The position numbers were made by a program, and so were the translations under genes. A stretch of DNA of 64,000 nt. Source: CAILZL01 sp963748005 (GTDB lineage Bacteria > Pseudomonadota > Gammaproteobacteria > Steroidobacterales > Steroidobacteraceae). The DNA lies in the NCBI GenBank assembly GCA_963748005.1, contig CAVVHH010000002.1, positions 3,286,001-3,350,000 of the forward strand. Reading direction: 5' to 3'. This document shows, one piece after another, positions 26,567 through 35,476 of this stretch. Position 1 is the stretch's first letter. Every line of letters starts with the position of its first letter. A model generated the notes under the pieces. The model was not told the DNA's origin. It searched no databases and worked only from the letters and a program-made list of their open reading frames with translations.

Positions 26567-27718
26567 ATGAGCCACTACTGGCTTCGAGTCGCACCAAGCA
26601 TCGTTCGCTTCGTTGAGGTCCAGCTTCGCGGTCGGACGCACGACGTGATGCGACCCGCTACATCAGTGCTGACGCGAGCGTTGGCCAGTGTCGTACTGCT
26701 GTGTGCAGCGATGGGAACAGGAGTCGCTGCGACTCCCAGGACGCAGCAGGCGATCGTGCAGGTAGCTTACGGCGGTCCGGAGGTGCTTCAGCTCCAGACC
26801 GTTCCCGTCCTTCAGCCGGGACCGAATCAGGTATTGATCCGCATCTACGCAGCAGGACTCAATCCAACCGACTGGTACATGCGCAGGGATGAGCCGGGAT
26901 ATACCTCGGTGCCGACGCCGGTCATTCCCGGCGGTGATGTCGCTGGCGTAATCGAAAAACTTGGTAAGGGTGTGGCGAGTGTGAAAGTCGGAGATCCGGT
27001 ATTTGCCGTCATCGGCCGGTCTGGCAACAACTCGGGTAACAAGGGCGTTCGCCTGAATGGCGGCTACGCTCACTTTGTTGTCGCGGAGGCGGCCAACGTC
27101 ATGCGCAAGCCACGCGACATGACGTTTACCGAAGCTGCCGGTATGGCGTTGGCACCCATTACTGCCGTCCGTGCCGTGCGGGTAACTGAAGTCAAAAAAG
27201 GCGATCGCATGTTGATCACCGGCGTGTCCGGTGCAGTGGGCAGTGCCGCAGCAGTGGCTGCCAAGGAAAGGGGCGCCTATGTCATCGGTACGGCTTCGGC
27301 TCGCCACACAGAGTTCCTGCACAGCATAGGCGTCGATGAAGTGATCGATTACACCAAAGTCAAATTTGAAGAACAGGTCCACGATGTGGATGCGGTGCTC
27401 GATACGGTGGGCGGTGACAATACCGCGCGCGCCATGACGACCCTGAAAAAAGGCGGACACATCCTCACTACCGCCAGAGGCGATATCGCAGCTCTGTGCA
27501 ATCCGGACGTGGTCTGCATCCCCCGTGGTCCGGCGCATGGACAGCCTCGCAGCATTGTCGAGGAAGTGGAATCGTTGGTAACGTCAGGCAAGATCAGGGC
27601 CAAGGTGAGCAAGACTTTTCCATTGAATGATGCCGGTCAGGCTCAACAGTTCGGCGAGCAGGGGCGCGCAGATGGAAAGATCATCCTGATCGTCGATGAC
27701 AAGGCTGAATCAAAGTAG
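26567..27718 (+). CDS. MDR zinc-binding-dehydrogenase/quinone-reductase-like protein with probable signal sequence
   Basis: 383 residues from ATG 26567, which has GGAG 8 nt upstream. The catalytic part (about residue 60 onward) is a medium-chain dehydrogenase/reductase of the NADP-dependent quinone oxidoreductase type: GGPEVLQLQTVP, AAGLNPTDWYMRR, VIPGGDVAGVIEKLGKGV, VLITGVSGAVGSAAAVAAK-like (MLITGVSGAVGSAAAVAA). No structural-zinc cysteine cluster is seen. Residues about 36-57 (LTRALASVVLLCAAMGTGVAA) look like a signal peptide, and an internal ATG at 26648 would make it a textbook N-terminal one. The enzyme may therefore be exported, which is unusual for an NADPH-binding MDR protein. Confidence 0.85.
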   Translation: MSHYWLRVAPSIVRFVEVQLRGRTHDVMRPATSVLTRALASVVLLCAAMGTGVAATPRTQQAIVQVAYGGPEVLQLQTVPVLQPGPNQVLIRIYAAGLNPTDWYMRRDEPGYTSVPTPVIPGGDVAGVIEKLGKGVASVKVGDPVFAVIGRSGNNSGNKGVRLNGGYAHFVVAEAANVMRKPRDMTFTEAAGMALAPITAVRAVRVTEVKKGDRMLITGVSGAVGSAAAVAAKERGAYVIGTASARHTEFLHSIGVDEVIDYTKVKFEEQVHDVDAVLDTVGGDNTARAMTTLKKGGHILTTARGDIAALCNPDVVCIPRGPAHGQPRSIVEEVESLVTSGKIRAKVSKTFPLNDAGQAQQFGEQGRADGKIILIVDDKAESK

Positions 27719-27830
27719 CCCTTGAGTGTCGATTGTCTGGCGGCGGTTAGCGACGTTGATGTCAACGCATTGGTGCAGCGCTCAGCGCTGACGCCGATGG
27801 GCCACGGCTGATCTCAATTCGGGGATACAG

Positions 27831-29393
27831 ATGAACTTAGCAAGACTATGTGCGTTGGCCATTACCAGTTCAGTACTCCTGCACGTGTCGTTAGCTGCGG
27901 CTAATGATTGCGCAAGTGTGGCGAAGTTGGTTTTGCCGGATGCGACGATCACGTCGGCAGAGTCAGTTGCAGCCGGCAAGTACGAAAACCTGAAAGAAGC
28001 CATGAATGGCCGCTCAGGCTTGAATATTGCGGGACGCTTGCAGATGGATCCCAATCCGGCTTTCTGCAAAGTAGCGGCGACGTTGCGGCCAGTTGCTGAT
28101 TCGAACATCAAGATCGAGGTATGGCTGCCGCTGTCCGGCTGGAATGGCAAGATGCTGGCTGTTGGCAATTACGGCGGATGGGCCGGTGCCGGTGCGCTGA
28201 TGTACAACGGCATGCTGACCGGCCTGTACGACGGCTATGCGACTGTCAGTACGGATACCGGCCACGGTAATACCGCCGCTGAGCAGGGCGGAAAATATGC
28301 GCTGAACTCCCCCACGAAGGTTATCGATTGGGCATACCGCGCGACGCATCTGATGACGGTGAATGCCAAAACCATTATCAAAGCCTTTTACGGCAAGGCA
28401 CCTTCGCGCTCCTACATGATTGGCTGCGCGCTGGGTGGAGCCGAAGGTCTGATCGAGGCCAGGAAGTATCCGGATGATTACGACGGTATTGTTGCCGGTG
28501 CACCCCACACGGAGTTGGCAAGCTTCAGCGCACTGCAGATGTATCCCGGCTGGCTGATCAGTCAGGATCCCAATCGGCTGATTCCTCAGGTCAAGTACGC
28601 GATGGTCCACGCTGCGGTAGTCAGGCGTTGTGCCTCGCCCATTGGTCAGAAGGACAATCTGGTGGACGAGCCGGACAAGTGCGACTTCGATCCCAGGGAA
28701 TTGCTGTGCAGGGGCGCTGATGCTCCTGACTGTCTGACCGCGCCGCAGGTAGAGTTGCTGCAGAAGATCTATGCCGGCCCGGTCAATCCGCGCACGCATG
28801 AGTCGATTTTTCCCGGCATGGCGCGCGGATCGGAACTGGACATGTTCGGCATCGCCAACGGCAAGGAGCCGACGGTTCCGGTCAACCTGTTCCGTTATGC
28901 CGTCTTCCATCAGGCCGACTGGAACTGGCAGGCCATGGACTGGGACAAGGACATGGCGACTGCGATCGAGTTCATGCGCCCGCTGGTGGATGTCGATGCG
29001 GATCTTGAACCGTTCTTCAATCACGGCGGCAAACTGCTGATCTACATTGGCTGGAACGACAATCACAATCCCACGGATCTGATCGACTACTACCAGTCGC
29101 TGGTCAAACAAGTTGGTGCGCAAAAGACCAGGAGTTCGCTGCGGCTATTTACGATTCCGGGTATGGGGCACTGCTCAGGCGGTCCGGGTTGTGACACCTT
29201 CAACAAGCTCAGTGTGCTGGATGCCTGGGTCGACAAGGACAGGGTTCCTGAGCGCATCACGGCTTCAAAGATTGAGAGCGGCAAAGTGGCGCGTACTCGC
29301 CCGCTGTGCGCCTGGCCGAATGTCGCCAGGTACAAGGGCAGTGGCGATACCAATGATGCTGTCAACTTTACCTGTGCTCCGAGTCAGAAATAA
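27831..29393 (+). CDS. Tannase/feruloyl esterase family protein 1, nucleophile Ser replaced by Ala
   Basis: 520 residues with a Sec signal peptide ending near LAAANDC (about 25). It has the tannase-family layout: FCKVAATLRP, IKIEVWLPLSGWNGK, DWAYRATHLMTVNAK, YDGIVAGAPHTEL, a cysteine-rich lid (CDFDPRELLCRG...DCLTAPQVELLQKIY) and the C-terminal GWNDNHNPTDLIDYY and IPGMGHCSGG that carry the Asp and His of the triad. The nucleophile elbow reads MIGCALGGAEG, so Ala200 stands where active members have GCSxGG. The conserved Cys before it and a partner Cys near the His, which normally form a disulphide bridging the triad, are kept. It may be an inactive binding protein or act differently. Confidence 0.88.
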   Translation: MNLARLCALAITSSVLLHVSLAAANDCASVAKLVLPDATITSAESVAAGKYENLKEAMNGRSGLNIAGRLQMDPNPAFCKVAATLRPVADSNIKIEVWLPLSGWNGKMLAVGNYGGWAGAGALMYNGMLTGLYDGYATVSTDTGHGNTAAEQGGKYALNSPTKVIDWAYRATHLMTVNAKTIIKAFYGKAPSRSYMIGCALGGAEGLIEARKYPDDYDGIVAGAPHTELASFSALQMYPGWLISQDPNRLIPQVKYAMVHAAVVRRCASPIGQKDNLVDEPDKCDFDPRELLCRGADAPDCLTAPQVELLQKIYAGPVNPRTHESIFPGMARGSELDMFGIANGKEPTVPVNLFRYAVFHQADWNWQAMDWDKDMATAIEFMRPLVDVDADLEPFFNHGGKLLIYIGWNDNHNPTDLIDYYQSLVKQVGAQKTRSSLRLFTIPGMGHCSGGPGCDTFNKLSVLDAWVDKDRVPERITASKIESGKVARTRPLCAWPNVARYKGSGDTNDAVNFTCAPSQK

Positions 29394-29409
29394 CACGGCG
29401 GGGGATTCA

Positions 29410-30249
29410 ATGCGAACAGCAGGAAACAACGGTGCGTGGCTTGTCATGGTTGCGACAGCAGCGCTATCGATGACTGGTTGCGCGTCGATGACACACAGCC
29501 AGGCTGCGCAGCAAGCGGAGTCCAGATGGCGTCCGCTGTTTGACGGCAAGACGCTGAATGGCTGGACAACGAAAGTTGTTGGTTATCCTGCGGGCCAGGA
29601 TCCGTTCCAGACATTCAGGGTCAAAGATGGCGTGCTGTATATCAGCTACGACCAATACGGCGGCGACCTGAAAGGACGTGTCGCTCATCTCTTTACGCGT
29701 GAGTCTTTCCGGGCATACCGACTGTCACTGGACTACCGCTTCGTGGGCGACGAATTCACCAACTCGCCACGCCCCGTCAACCCGCCTGTGAATAATGGCG
29801 TGCTGTTCAATGCCGAGGGCGCGGAGCAGATGGAATTGATTCAGCCTTACCCGATATCCGTGGAGGCACAGCTGGTCGGTCCGGACCCGACGGGCACACC
29901 GCGAGTCACTGGCAACTTTTGTGAGCGCGCCATGAAGATGTTCGCGAATGACGCACTCCTGCCGCATTGCGTGTTGTCCGAGATGACACCGCCGCCGCTC
30001 GGCACGTGGGTCCATTTCGAACTCGAAGTCACTCCGGATGGACGCATAACTGAGTTCATCAATGGCAAGACTGTTGTGCATGTCGATCACATCGAGTTGA
30101 ACCCAAACGCCACCGATGCCCGTCTGCCGATCAAATCCTTCATCGCTGCTGCTGGCGGCAAGGTGCTGCTCGACGGTGGTCACATTGCGCTGCAAAGCGA
30201 AGGCCATCCCACTGAATTCCGCAACATCCGCATCCTGTCGCTGAAGTGA
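29410..30249 (+). CDS. DUF1080 (3-keto-disaccharide hydrolase domain) lipoprotein 1
   Basis: 279 residues, starting 16 bp after the tannase stop codon, so cotranscribed. The lipobox is LSMTGC (Cys24). The mature domain is a LamG-like jelly roll of the 3-keto-disaccharide hydrolase family (PF06439 type): WRPLFDGKTLNGWTTKVVG at the N-terminus, YRLSLDYRFVGDE, PYPISVEAQLVG and the C-terminal GHIALQSEGHPTEFRNIRIL. Some family members have been reported to cleave 3-oxidised glycosides. Compared with its two paralogues (33337 and 55684) it differs most between residues 100 and 190. Expected location is the outer or inner membrane facing the periplasm. Confidence 0.9.
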   Translation: MRTAGNNGAWLVMVATAALSMTGCASMTHSQAAQQAESRWRPLFDGKTLNGWTTKVVGYPAGQDPFQTFRVKDGVLYISYDQYGGDLKGRVAHLFTRESFRAYRLSLDYRFVGDEFTNSPRPVNPPVNNGVLFNAEGAEQMELIQPYPISVEAQLVGPDPTGTPRVTGNFCERAMKMFANDALLPHCVLSEMTPPPLGTWVHFELEVTPDGRITEFINGKTVVHVDHIELNPNATDARLPIKSFIAAAGGKVLLDGGHIALQSEGHPTEFRNIRILSLK

Positions 30250-30329
30250 GCGCTGTGGACGGTTGTCCATCGTGTGGTTCGTCGCGCCACGCTCAAGTGA
30301 GTACAGATGCGTTTGCCCGGAGGTTAGTC

Positions 30330-32021
30330 ATGAACAAAGAAAGCGTGCGCAGAGCAGCCATTTGTGGACTGATGGTCACCGCGCTGATTGCCAATGCACA
30401 CGCTGCCGACCGGGCTGATCTTCCCGTCGTCAAGCCGGTGTTTGCTTGCGAGCAGCTTGCCAGCACCAATCTTGGCGAGGGCGAACTCGAAGATGTCACC
30501 ATCGAATCAGCGACGCTGTTTCAATCGGCCAAGGGTCCATTCTGCAAAGTTGCTGGCGGCATTGGTCCGGCCACCATCAAATACCAGGTGTACTTGCCCA
30601 TTGATCGCTGGACGCAACGCTTCGTGCAAAGTGCGCAGAACACACTGCCCATCGCCAAGTCCGTCAACAACCAGCCTGCGCTGAATGGCGAGCTGGTACT
30701 GGCGATCACTGACAAGGGCGGTCCGGGCATTTCCCGTGAAACGCCCTGGACCTGGGATAATCAGCAAAAGCGCATCGACTGGGCTTATCGCGCCAATCAC
30801 ATGACGTCACTGGTTGCGAAGGCGCTGATCAGGACTTTCTACGGTCAGCCGCAGCGTTTCTCGTATTTCATTGGCTGCTCCATGGGTGGCAGAGAAACGC
30901 TGTCCGACTTGCAACGTTATCCCGATGACTTCAATGGCGTCACCGCCGGTGCGCCAGTGGTCATCGACAGCGTCCACAATGCTTTCTTTCCAGGTTGGGA
31001 ATGGGAAGCTAACCGTCGCGCTGATGGCTCAATCATTCTTGCCAGCAGCAAACTCGGTATCTTGCACGATGCAGCCATAAAGCAATGTGCAAAGAAGTCG
31101 GGGGTCATCGATGGCATGCTGCAGCATCCAGGTAACTGCAAGTTTGATCCTGCATGGGTGCAGTGCAAGGCAGGCATTGATACTTCGCGATGCCTGACTG
31201 CTGAAGAAGCGCGTGTTGCGCAAAAACTCTATGATGGCCCGACTGATAGCGCCGGTAGGCAGCTTGACGGCGGCGGCTTCCCACTGGGCTCGGAAATGTT
31301 CTGGAAGCTCAGCACTGCAGCGGGCCCCGCGAATGAAGCGACCTATGCCGGTCGCGCGCTGGTTCGCATCCTGTCGCCATCAGATCCCAGGATCACCCCC
31401 GCAACCATGGATCGCGACTTCGGCTACAACCATGAGTGGTTCGAAAAGGTTGTGAAAATGGCGCCGCTATGGAACACCGCAAACACCAATCTGCGAACAT
31501 TCCAGAAAAATGGCGGCAAGCTGATTCTGTGGATCGGCGCATCAGATCTGACGGTTCAGCCCACCACCACCATTGCCTACTATGAGAGTCTGCAGAAGGA
31601 ACTCGGCACGAAGCAGACCGACCAGTTCGCACGCTTCTTCCTGCTGCCTGGTATGGGCCATTGCGGCGGCGGCGAAGGCCCTGATCAGTTCGACGTGCTC
31701 AGCCCGATCATGGCCTGGACTGAACTGAATCGTGCACCCGATATGCTGATTGCGGGAAAACCAGCAATCAAGACCGGTGGCGACCAGGGCAATCCGATAT
31801 CTCAGGCTGCAACGCCAACGCTCTTCACGCGACCGGTCTTTCCGTACCCCAATGTCGCGCAATACACCGGCAAAGGTGATCCCAATGATGCTGCAAACTA
31901 CAAATCGATGAAGCCTGCTCAAAGGAATTCACAGCCCCTCCAGCCCGAAATCATGCAGTTTTTCGGTCCGGACAACCAGAAGTTCTACAGCGTTGAGAAA
32001 GGCGAGCTGGTCGCCAGGTAG
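30330..32021 (+). CDS. Tannase/feruloyl esterase family protein 2
   Basis: 563 residues from ATG 30330 (upstream open sequence overlaps no domain). The Sec signal peptide ends near AHAADR (about 26). The nucleophile is intact, FIGCSMGGRE (Ser184), with the conserved neighbouring Cys. The lid segment contains CKFDPAWVQCKAGIDTSRCL, and the C-terminal triad residues lie in LWIGASDLTVQP and LPGMGHCGGGEGPDQFDVL. Family members hydrolyse galloyl or feruloyl esters, or act as MHETase-like arylesterases. The protein ends with FFGPDNQKFYSVEKGELVAR, a tail shared by the other tannases of this island. It follows the DUF1080 gene by 80 bp. Confidence 0.9.
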   Translation: MNKESVRRAAICGLMVTALIANAHAADRADLPVVKPVFACEQLASTNLGEGELEDVTIESATLFQSAKGPFCKVAGGIGPATIKYQVYLPIDRWTQRFVQSAQNTLPIAKSVNNQPALNGELVLAITDKGGPGISRETPWTWDNQQKRIDWAYRANHMTSLVAKALIRTFYGQPQRFSYFIGCSMGGRETLSDLQRYPDDFNGVTAGAPVVIDSVHNAFFPGWEWEANRRADGSIILASSKLGILHDAAIKQCAKKSGVIDGMLQHPGNCKFDPAWVQCKAGIDTSRCLTAEEARVAQKLYDGPTDSAGRQLDGGGFPLGSEMFWKLSTAAGPANEATYAGRALVRILSPSDPRITPATMDRDFGYNHEWFEKVVKMAPLWNTANTNLRTFQKNGGKLILWIGASDLTVQPTTTIAYYESLQKELGTKQTDQFARFFLLPGMGHCGGGEGPDQFDVLSPIMAWTELNRAPDMLIAGKPAIKTGGDQGNPISQAATPTLFTRPVFPYPNVAQYTGKGDPNDAANYKSMKPAQRNSQPLQPEIMQFFGPDNQKFYSVEKGELVAR

Positions 32022-32026
32022 ATCGC

Positions 32027-33250
32027 ATGAAGAGGTTTTTCAGAATGCCGGCGATCAGCAGGGTCGGGCAAGCCGCCTTGCTCTGCACAATTGTTACTGC
32101 CCTGGGTGCTACTCAAGTCGTCGCAGCGCGCGGCTCAGATGAACTGTTGTACATCGGCACGCGTGGCAGTAATGCTCATGAAGCAAGCGATGCCTCGCAA
32201 CCCACGCCGGGAGAAGTGCAGGGCATCTATGCGGCGCGTCTCGATGCGAGAACTGGAAAACTAACTGCTATCGGTCAGGTGGCACAGCTCAATCGTGCGC
32301 AATGGTTGATGCGTCATCCCAGTTTACCCGTGCTTTATTCCGTCTACGGAGCAGCCGGTTCGGCGAAGACCGCTGCATCGGGTATTTACAGTTTTGCCGT
32401 CGATGCAGACACGGGGAGTCTGAAGCAGCTCAGTTCTGTCGATGCCGGCGGCAAAGACGCGAACCATCTGGCAATCGATCTGGTTTCAGCGACGATCTTC
32501 AGTGCCAATCATGGCGATGGCAGCATCAGTGCAATAGCGCTGCGCGCCGACGGCTCGCTGGGCGAGGTGTCTTCTATCCAGGTGGAAAACGGTAGTGGTC
32601 CGGTTGCAGGACGCCAGGATTTTGCACAAGCGCACGGTGCCGCCGTAGATCCCACCGGCAAGTATGTTCTGGTCGCGGACCTTGGTGCGGACAAGGTGTT
32701 TATCTATCGTTTCGATCGCGCGAAACGCACGCTGGTACCGGCCAGTGACCAAGCGTTGCCACCTGGCTCAGGACCCCGGCATTTATTGTTCGATTCCCGC
32801 GGCCGATTCGTTTACCTCATAACAGACATGAGCTCAGCGCTGCATGTCTTCAGCTGGGATGCGAAACGGGGCCAGTTGCAACCTGTGCAGAGTTTATCGA
32901 CCTATCCTGCTGGCTACGCCGGTAAGGACACTACTGGCGGCGCTGAAATCAGAATGTCAGCTGATGGTCGTTTCGTATACGTTTCTGTGCGCGGCGATCA
33001 GGACAGCATCGTCGCCTATGCTGTCGATCAAGACGCGGGAACACTGAAAGAAATGCAACGGCTGCCCACAGGCGGGAAATCTCCACGCGGATTCGCGATT
33101 GATCCCAGTGGTCGCTGGCTGCTCGCCACAAATGACGCCACTGATACCGTGACAGTGCTCAAGATAGATCCTGCGACCGGGCTTCTCAGTGCTACAGATC
33201 AATCGCTGTCCATTCCAGGAACAGTGAGCATTGCCTTCTTCACGCACTGA
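32027..33250 (+). CDS. Exported beta-propeller lactonase family protein
   Basis: 407 residues, starting 5 bp after the tannase 2 stop codon, clearly in the same transcript. A signal peptide (AALLCTIVTALGATQVVAARG) precedes the propeller. The lactonase-family repeats are plain: ELLYIGTRGSNAHE, GIYAARLDARTGKL, WLMRHPSLPVLYSV, GIYSFAVDADTGSLKQL, GAAVDPTGKYVLVADLG, GPRHLLFDSRGRFVYLI and GFAIDPSGRWLLATND. It probably opens a lactone formed when a sugar or aromatic unit is oxidised, but relatives of this fold are often of unknown function. Unlike the protein at 23617 it has no lipobox. Confidence 0.88.
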   Translation: MKRFFRMPAISRVGQAALLCTIVTALGATQVVAARGSDELLYIGTRGSNAHEASDASQPTPGEVQGIYAARLDARTGKLTAIGQVAQLNRAQWLMRHPSLPVLYSVYGAAGSAKTAASGIYSFAVDADTGSLKQLSSVDAGGKDANHLAIDLVSATIFSANHGDGSISAIALRADGSLGEVSSIQVENGSGPVAGRQDFAQAHGAAVDPTGKYVLVADLGADKVFIYRFDRAKRTLVPASDQALPPGSGPRHLLFDSRGRFVYLITDMSSALHVFSWDAKRGQLQPVQSLSTYPAGYAGKDTTGGAEIRMSADGRFVYVSVRGDQDSIVAYAVDQDAGTLKEMQRLPTGGKSPRGFAIDPSGRWLLATNDATDTVTVLKIDPATGLLSATDQSLSIPGTVSIAFFTH

Positions 33251-33336
33251 TGCTTGACGCGTTGCGAGCGCCTGTATGGCAAGCGCTCTCTTGTTTCATC
33301 AATCTCGTTGCTGATGACGCCGAATCCAGCCTGGCG

Positions 33337-34161
33337 TCACTTCAGCTCCATGATTTTTATATTGCGAAACTCTACCGGATGCCCTTCGCTTTGAAAGGCG
33401 ATGTAGCCGCTGGTCAGCTCGCGGTTACCACCCTGCGCGTCGATCATTTGCTGTGACGGGAAACGCTTGCGTGCGTCGGATGTATCGAGAAGGAGATGGT
33501 CGTAGGTAACCGCCAGCTTGCCATCGATATAGTTATTGATGACGCCTTCGGGCAGCACTTCCAGCTCGAATAACACCCACTGATCATTCGGTTTCGTGGG
33601 CACCCTGGACTTGAAGCAGTCGGCGGTCACCACGCCACCATAGGAAAGCGCGGTGCCCAATCCGCACGCACTGGAAGTCATGCGTGGTCCGCCGTCCCGG
33701 TACGGTGCTGAAAAAGTTCCCAGGATCTGCGCTTCGGCAGAGACCGGATAGGGCTGATTCAACGACATGCTCTGCGGGCTCTGCGCGTGATACAGCACGC
33801 CGCTGTTCCACTGAGTTGGCCGCAGAGGCTGCATCTCCTCGCCCACAAATCGATATTCCAGCGATAGCTTGTAGAACTTGAATGGCTGGTTGTAGAAGAG
33901 ATGCGCCCAACGCGCCTGCATGGTGCCGCCGTACTTGTCGTAGTTGATGACGATTGCGCCATCTCTGACACGGAAAGTCTCAAACGGGTCTTCACCTGCC
34001 GGATAGCCGACGATCTTGGTCGTCCAGCCATTCAACGTCTTGCCATCGAATAGTGGTTTCCAGGCCGGTGTACCGCTGGTTGCTGTCGAAGCACAGCCAG
34101 CGGCAAGTAAGACAATCAGGGCGGTGGCGGTCCGGCCAAGTGTGGAAGCGCTCGTGTTCAT
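33337..34161 (-). CDS. DUF1080 (3-keto-disaccharide hydrolase domain) lipoprotein 2
   Basis: 274 residues on the minus strand, convergent with the beta-propeller gene (86 bp between stops). The lipobox is LLAAGC (Cys23). Domain hallmarks are WKPLFDGKTLNGWTTKIVG, FKFYKLSLEYRFVGEE, YPVSAEAQILG and the C-terminal SGYIAFQSEGHPVEFRNIKI. The insert with ACGLGTALSYGG and CFKSRVPTKPNDQW is shared with the paralogue at 55684 and absent from the one at 29410. Its start is 47 bp from the end of the metallo-beta-lactamase gene, so the two minus-strand genes probably form one transcript. Confidence 0.9.
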   Translation of the reverse strand: MNTSASTLGRTATALIVLLAAGCASTATSGTPAWKPLFDGKTLNGWTTKIVGYPAGEDPFETFRVRDGAIVINYDKYGGTMQARWAHLFYNQPFKFYKLSLEYRFVGEEMQPLRPTQWNSGVLYHAQSPQSMSLNQPYPVSAEAQILGTFSAPYRDGGPRMTSSACGLGTALSYGGVVTADCFKSRVPTKPNDQWVLFELEVLPEGVINNYIDGKLAVTYDHLLLDTSDARKRFPSQQMIDAQGGNRELTSGYIAFQSEGHPVEFRNIKIMELK

Positions 34162-34207
34162 GCATTTGTTCCAGTTGCTCTTACTTACCAGGCTGACTCA
34201 TTGAGGA

Positions 34208-35095
34208 CTACTGCCTGGCCTTCTGCCTGGCAAGCGCGCTGCGGAATTCACGTTCGGATTGGGCGACATACTCTGCGTATCCCGCCGGATCGACGAATGG
34301 GTTGGTTGCGCCATTCTGCTGGAGCTGCGCGACTTTTTTCTCCATATTGAAGTAGCCGCCATGGGCGCCCAGGAAAATGTCGGCAGGCAGGGACTTCAAT
34401 ACTTTGAACGTTCGCTCGTAGTCGTCGACCTGTTGCGGATACTTCGGGTTATGGAGCAGATCTACTTTGGGACCCACCGCGGCACTGCCGACGATCACGA
34501 CGTTGCATTTCTTGCCACCATCCTGAACCTGCATGGTCCACGTGGTGTTTCCTTTTGTATGGCCGGGTGTCAGATGTGCTGTGAGCTCCGTGCCTCCGAG
34601 GCGGACCTTGTCGCCATCGTGCAGGACGCGATCGACTTTAGCGGGCGGATAGAACTGCTCGTCAGCAGCGCCGATCCCGTGATTGAAATCGGTTTTTCCG
34701 CCCGATTCAACCACATCCACATCCTGTTCCATGACCATGTACTGCGCACCGGTCTGCGCCTTGATGGCAGCGCTGCCCTCTACATGGTCAGGATGGGCAT
34801 GGCTGACGAGAATGATCTTGATATCACTGAACTTGAATCCGAGCTTCTCCACGCTGGCGCGAATCAGCGGTACGTTCTTGTCCCAGTCCGTGTTGATCAG
34901 AATCAGACCCTGCGGCGTTGAGATCAGGTAATCAGCCGTGGACTTTGGGCCGACATAGTAGATATTGCCCGCTATCTTGAACGGCGGAAATGGCGCCAGT
35001 TGCTCCGGCGTCTGTGCCTGCACCCAATCCTCCGGGCGCAGCATCGCCATCGCCGCAAACAGCAAAAGTCCAGCTGTGCGTTTATTCAGGGCCAT
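34208..35095 (-). CDS. Subclass-B3-like metallo-beta-lactamase-fold hydrolase
   Basis: 295 residues with a Sec signal peptide ending near WVQAQT (about 28). The di-zinc motif is VSHAHPDHVEG (His-x-His-x-Asp-His), the third ligand is in TPGHTKGNTTW and the last His in GAHGGYFNM. The sequence PPFKIAGNIYYVGPKSTADYLI at the start is typical of subclass B3. A B3 enzyme can give beta-lactam resistance, but in this catabolic setting a lactone- or ester-cleaving role is at least as likely. The protein at 45750 is a clear paralogue (both have YMVMEQDVDVVESGGK), and a fragment of a third lies near 48302. Confidence 0.88.
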   Translation of the reverse strand: MALNKRTAGLLLFAAMAMLRPEDWVQAQTPEQLAPFPPFKIAGNIYYVGPKSTADYLISTPQGLILINTDWDKNVPLIRASVEKLGFKFSDIKIILVSHAHPDHVEGSAAIKAQTGAQYMVMEQDVDVVESGGKTDFNHGIGAADEQFYPPAKVDRVLHDGDKVRLGGTELTAHLTPGHTKGNTTWTMQVQDGGKKCNVVIVGSAAVGPKVDLLHNPKYPQQVDDYERTFKVLKSLPADIFLGAHGGYFNMEKKVAQLQQNGATNPFVDPAGYAEYVAQSEREFRSALARQKARQ

Positions 35096-35476
35096 TTGGA
35101 CTCCGTTTGTCGTTGATCGCAGATCGACGTCGTAACGCGTATTTGATTGTGGGGCTCCAAAAGACAGGAAGAACCCGGCGGTTCGAGGTACTGAATATGG
35201 ACACCCTGCTTCTGCGGCGCAGCCATTGAATCATCGCCATGACCGGATGTAGCACAAGGCCGCGCAGCGGAATCGGCCTAACCTAGCAAATCAAAACATG
35301 TTATACAATAATGATAACAAAAAATAGTATCGATATTGCGGACATCAAGCGTTCGGTAGTCAATGGGCGGCCATACTGAGAACAAGATTGACAACAATCG
35401 TGTTGACATGTAGCTTTGAAAAATGTGCCGCGTCTGCGGCTCCGGAATTCATAACTACATACCAGGCTGGGGATAC
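35096..35476. other. Divergent intergenic region upstream of TonB receptor 2
   Basis: AT-rich spacer between the metallo-beta-lactamase gene (minus) and TonB receptor 2 (plus). It holds the dyad at 35390-35407 and a related AT-rich 19-bp inverted repeat, GTTATACAATAATGATAAC, at 35300-35318. No gene is seen. Confidence 0.5.
35390..35407. promoter_or_regulatory. Dyad operator candidate, site 4
   Basis: GACAACAATCGTGTTGAC lies 70 bp upstream of the TonB receptor 2 start. It shares CAACAATC-N-TGTT with the reverse complement of site 2 and has the same 7-4-7 layout. Confidence 0.55.
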
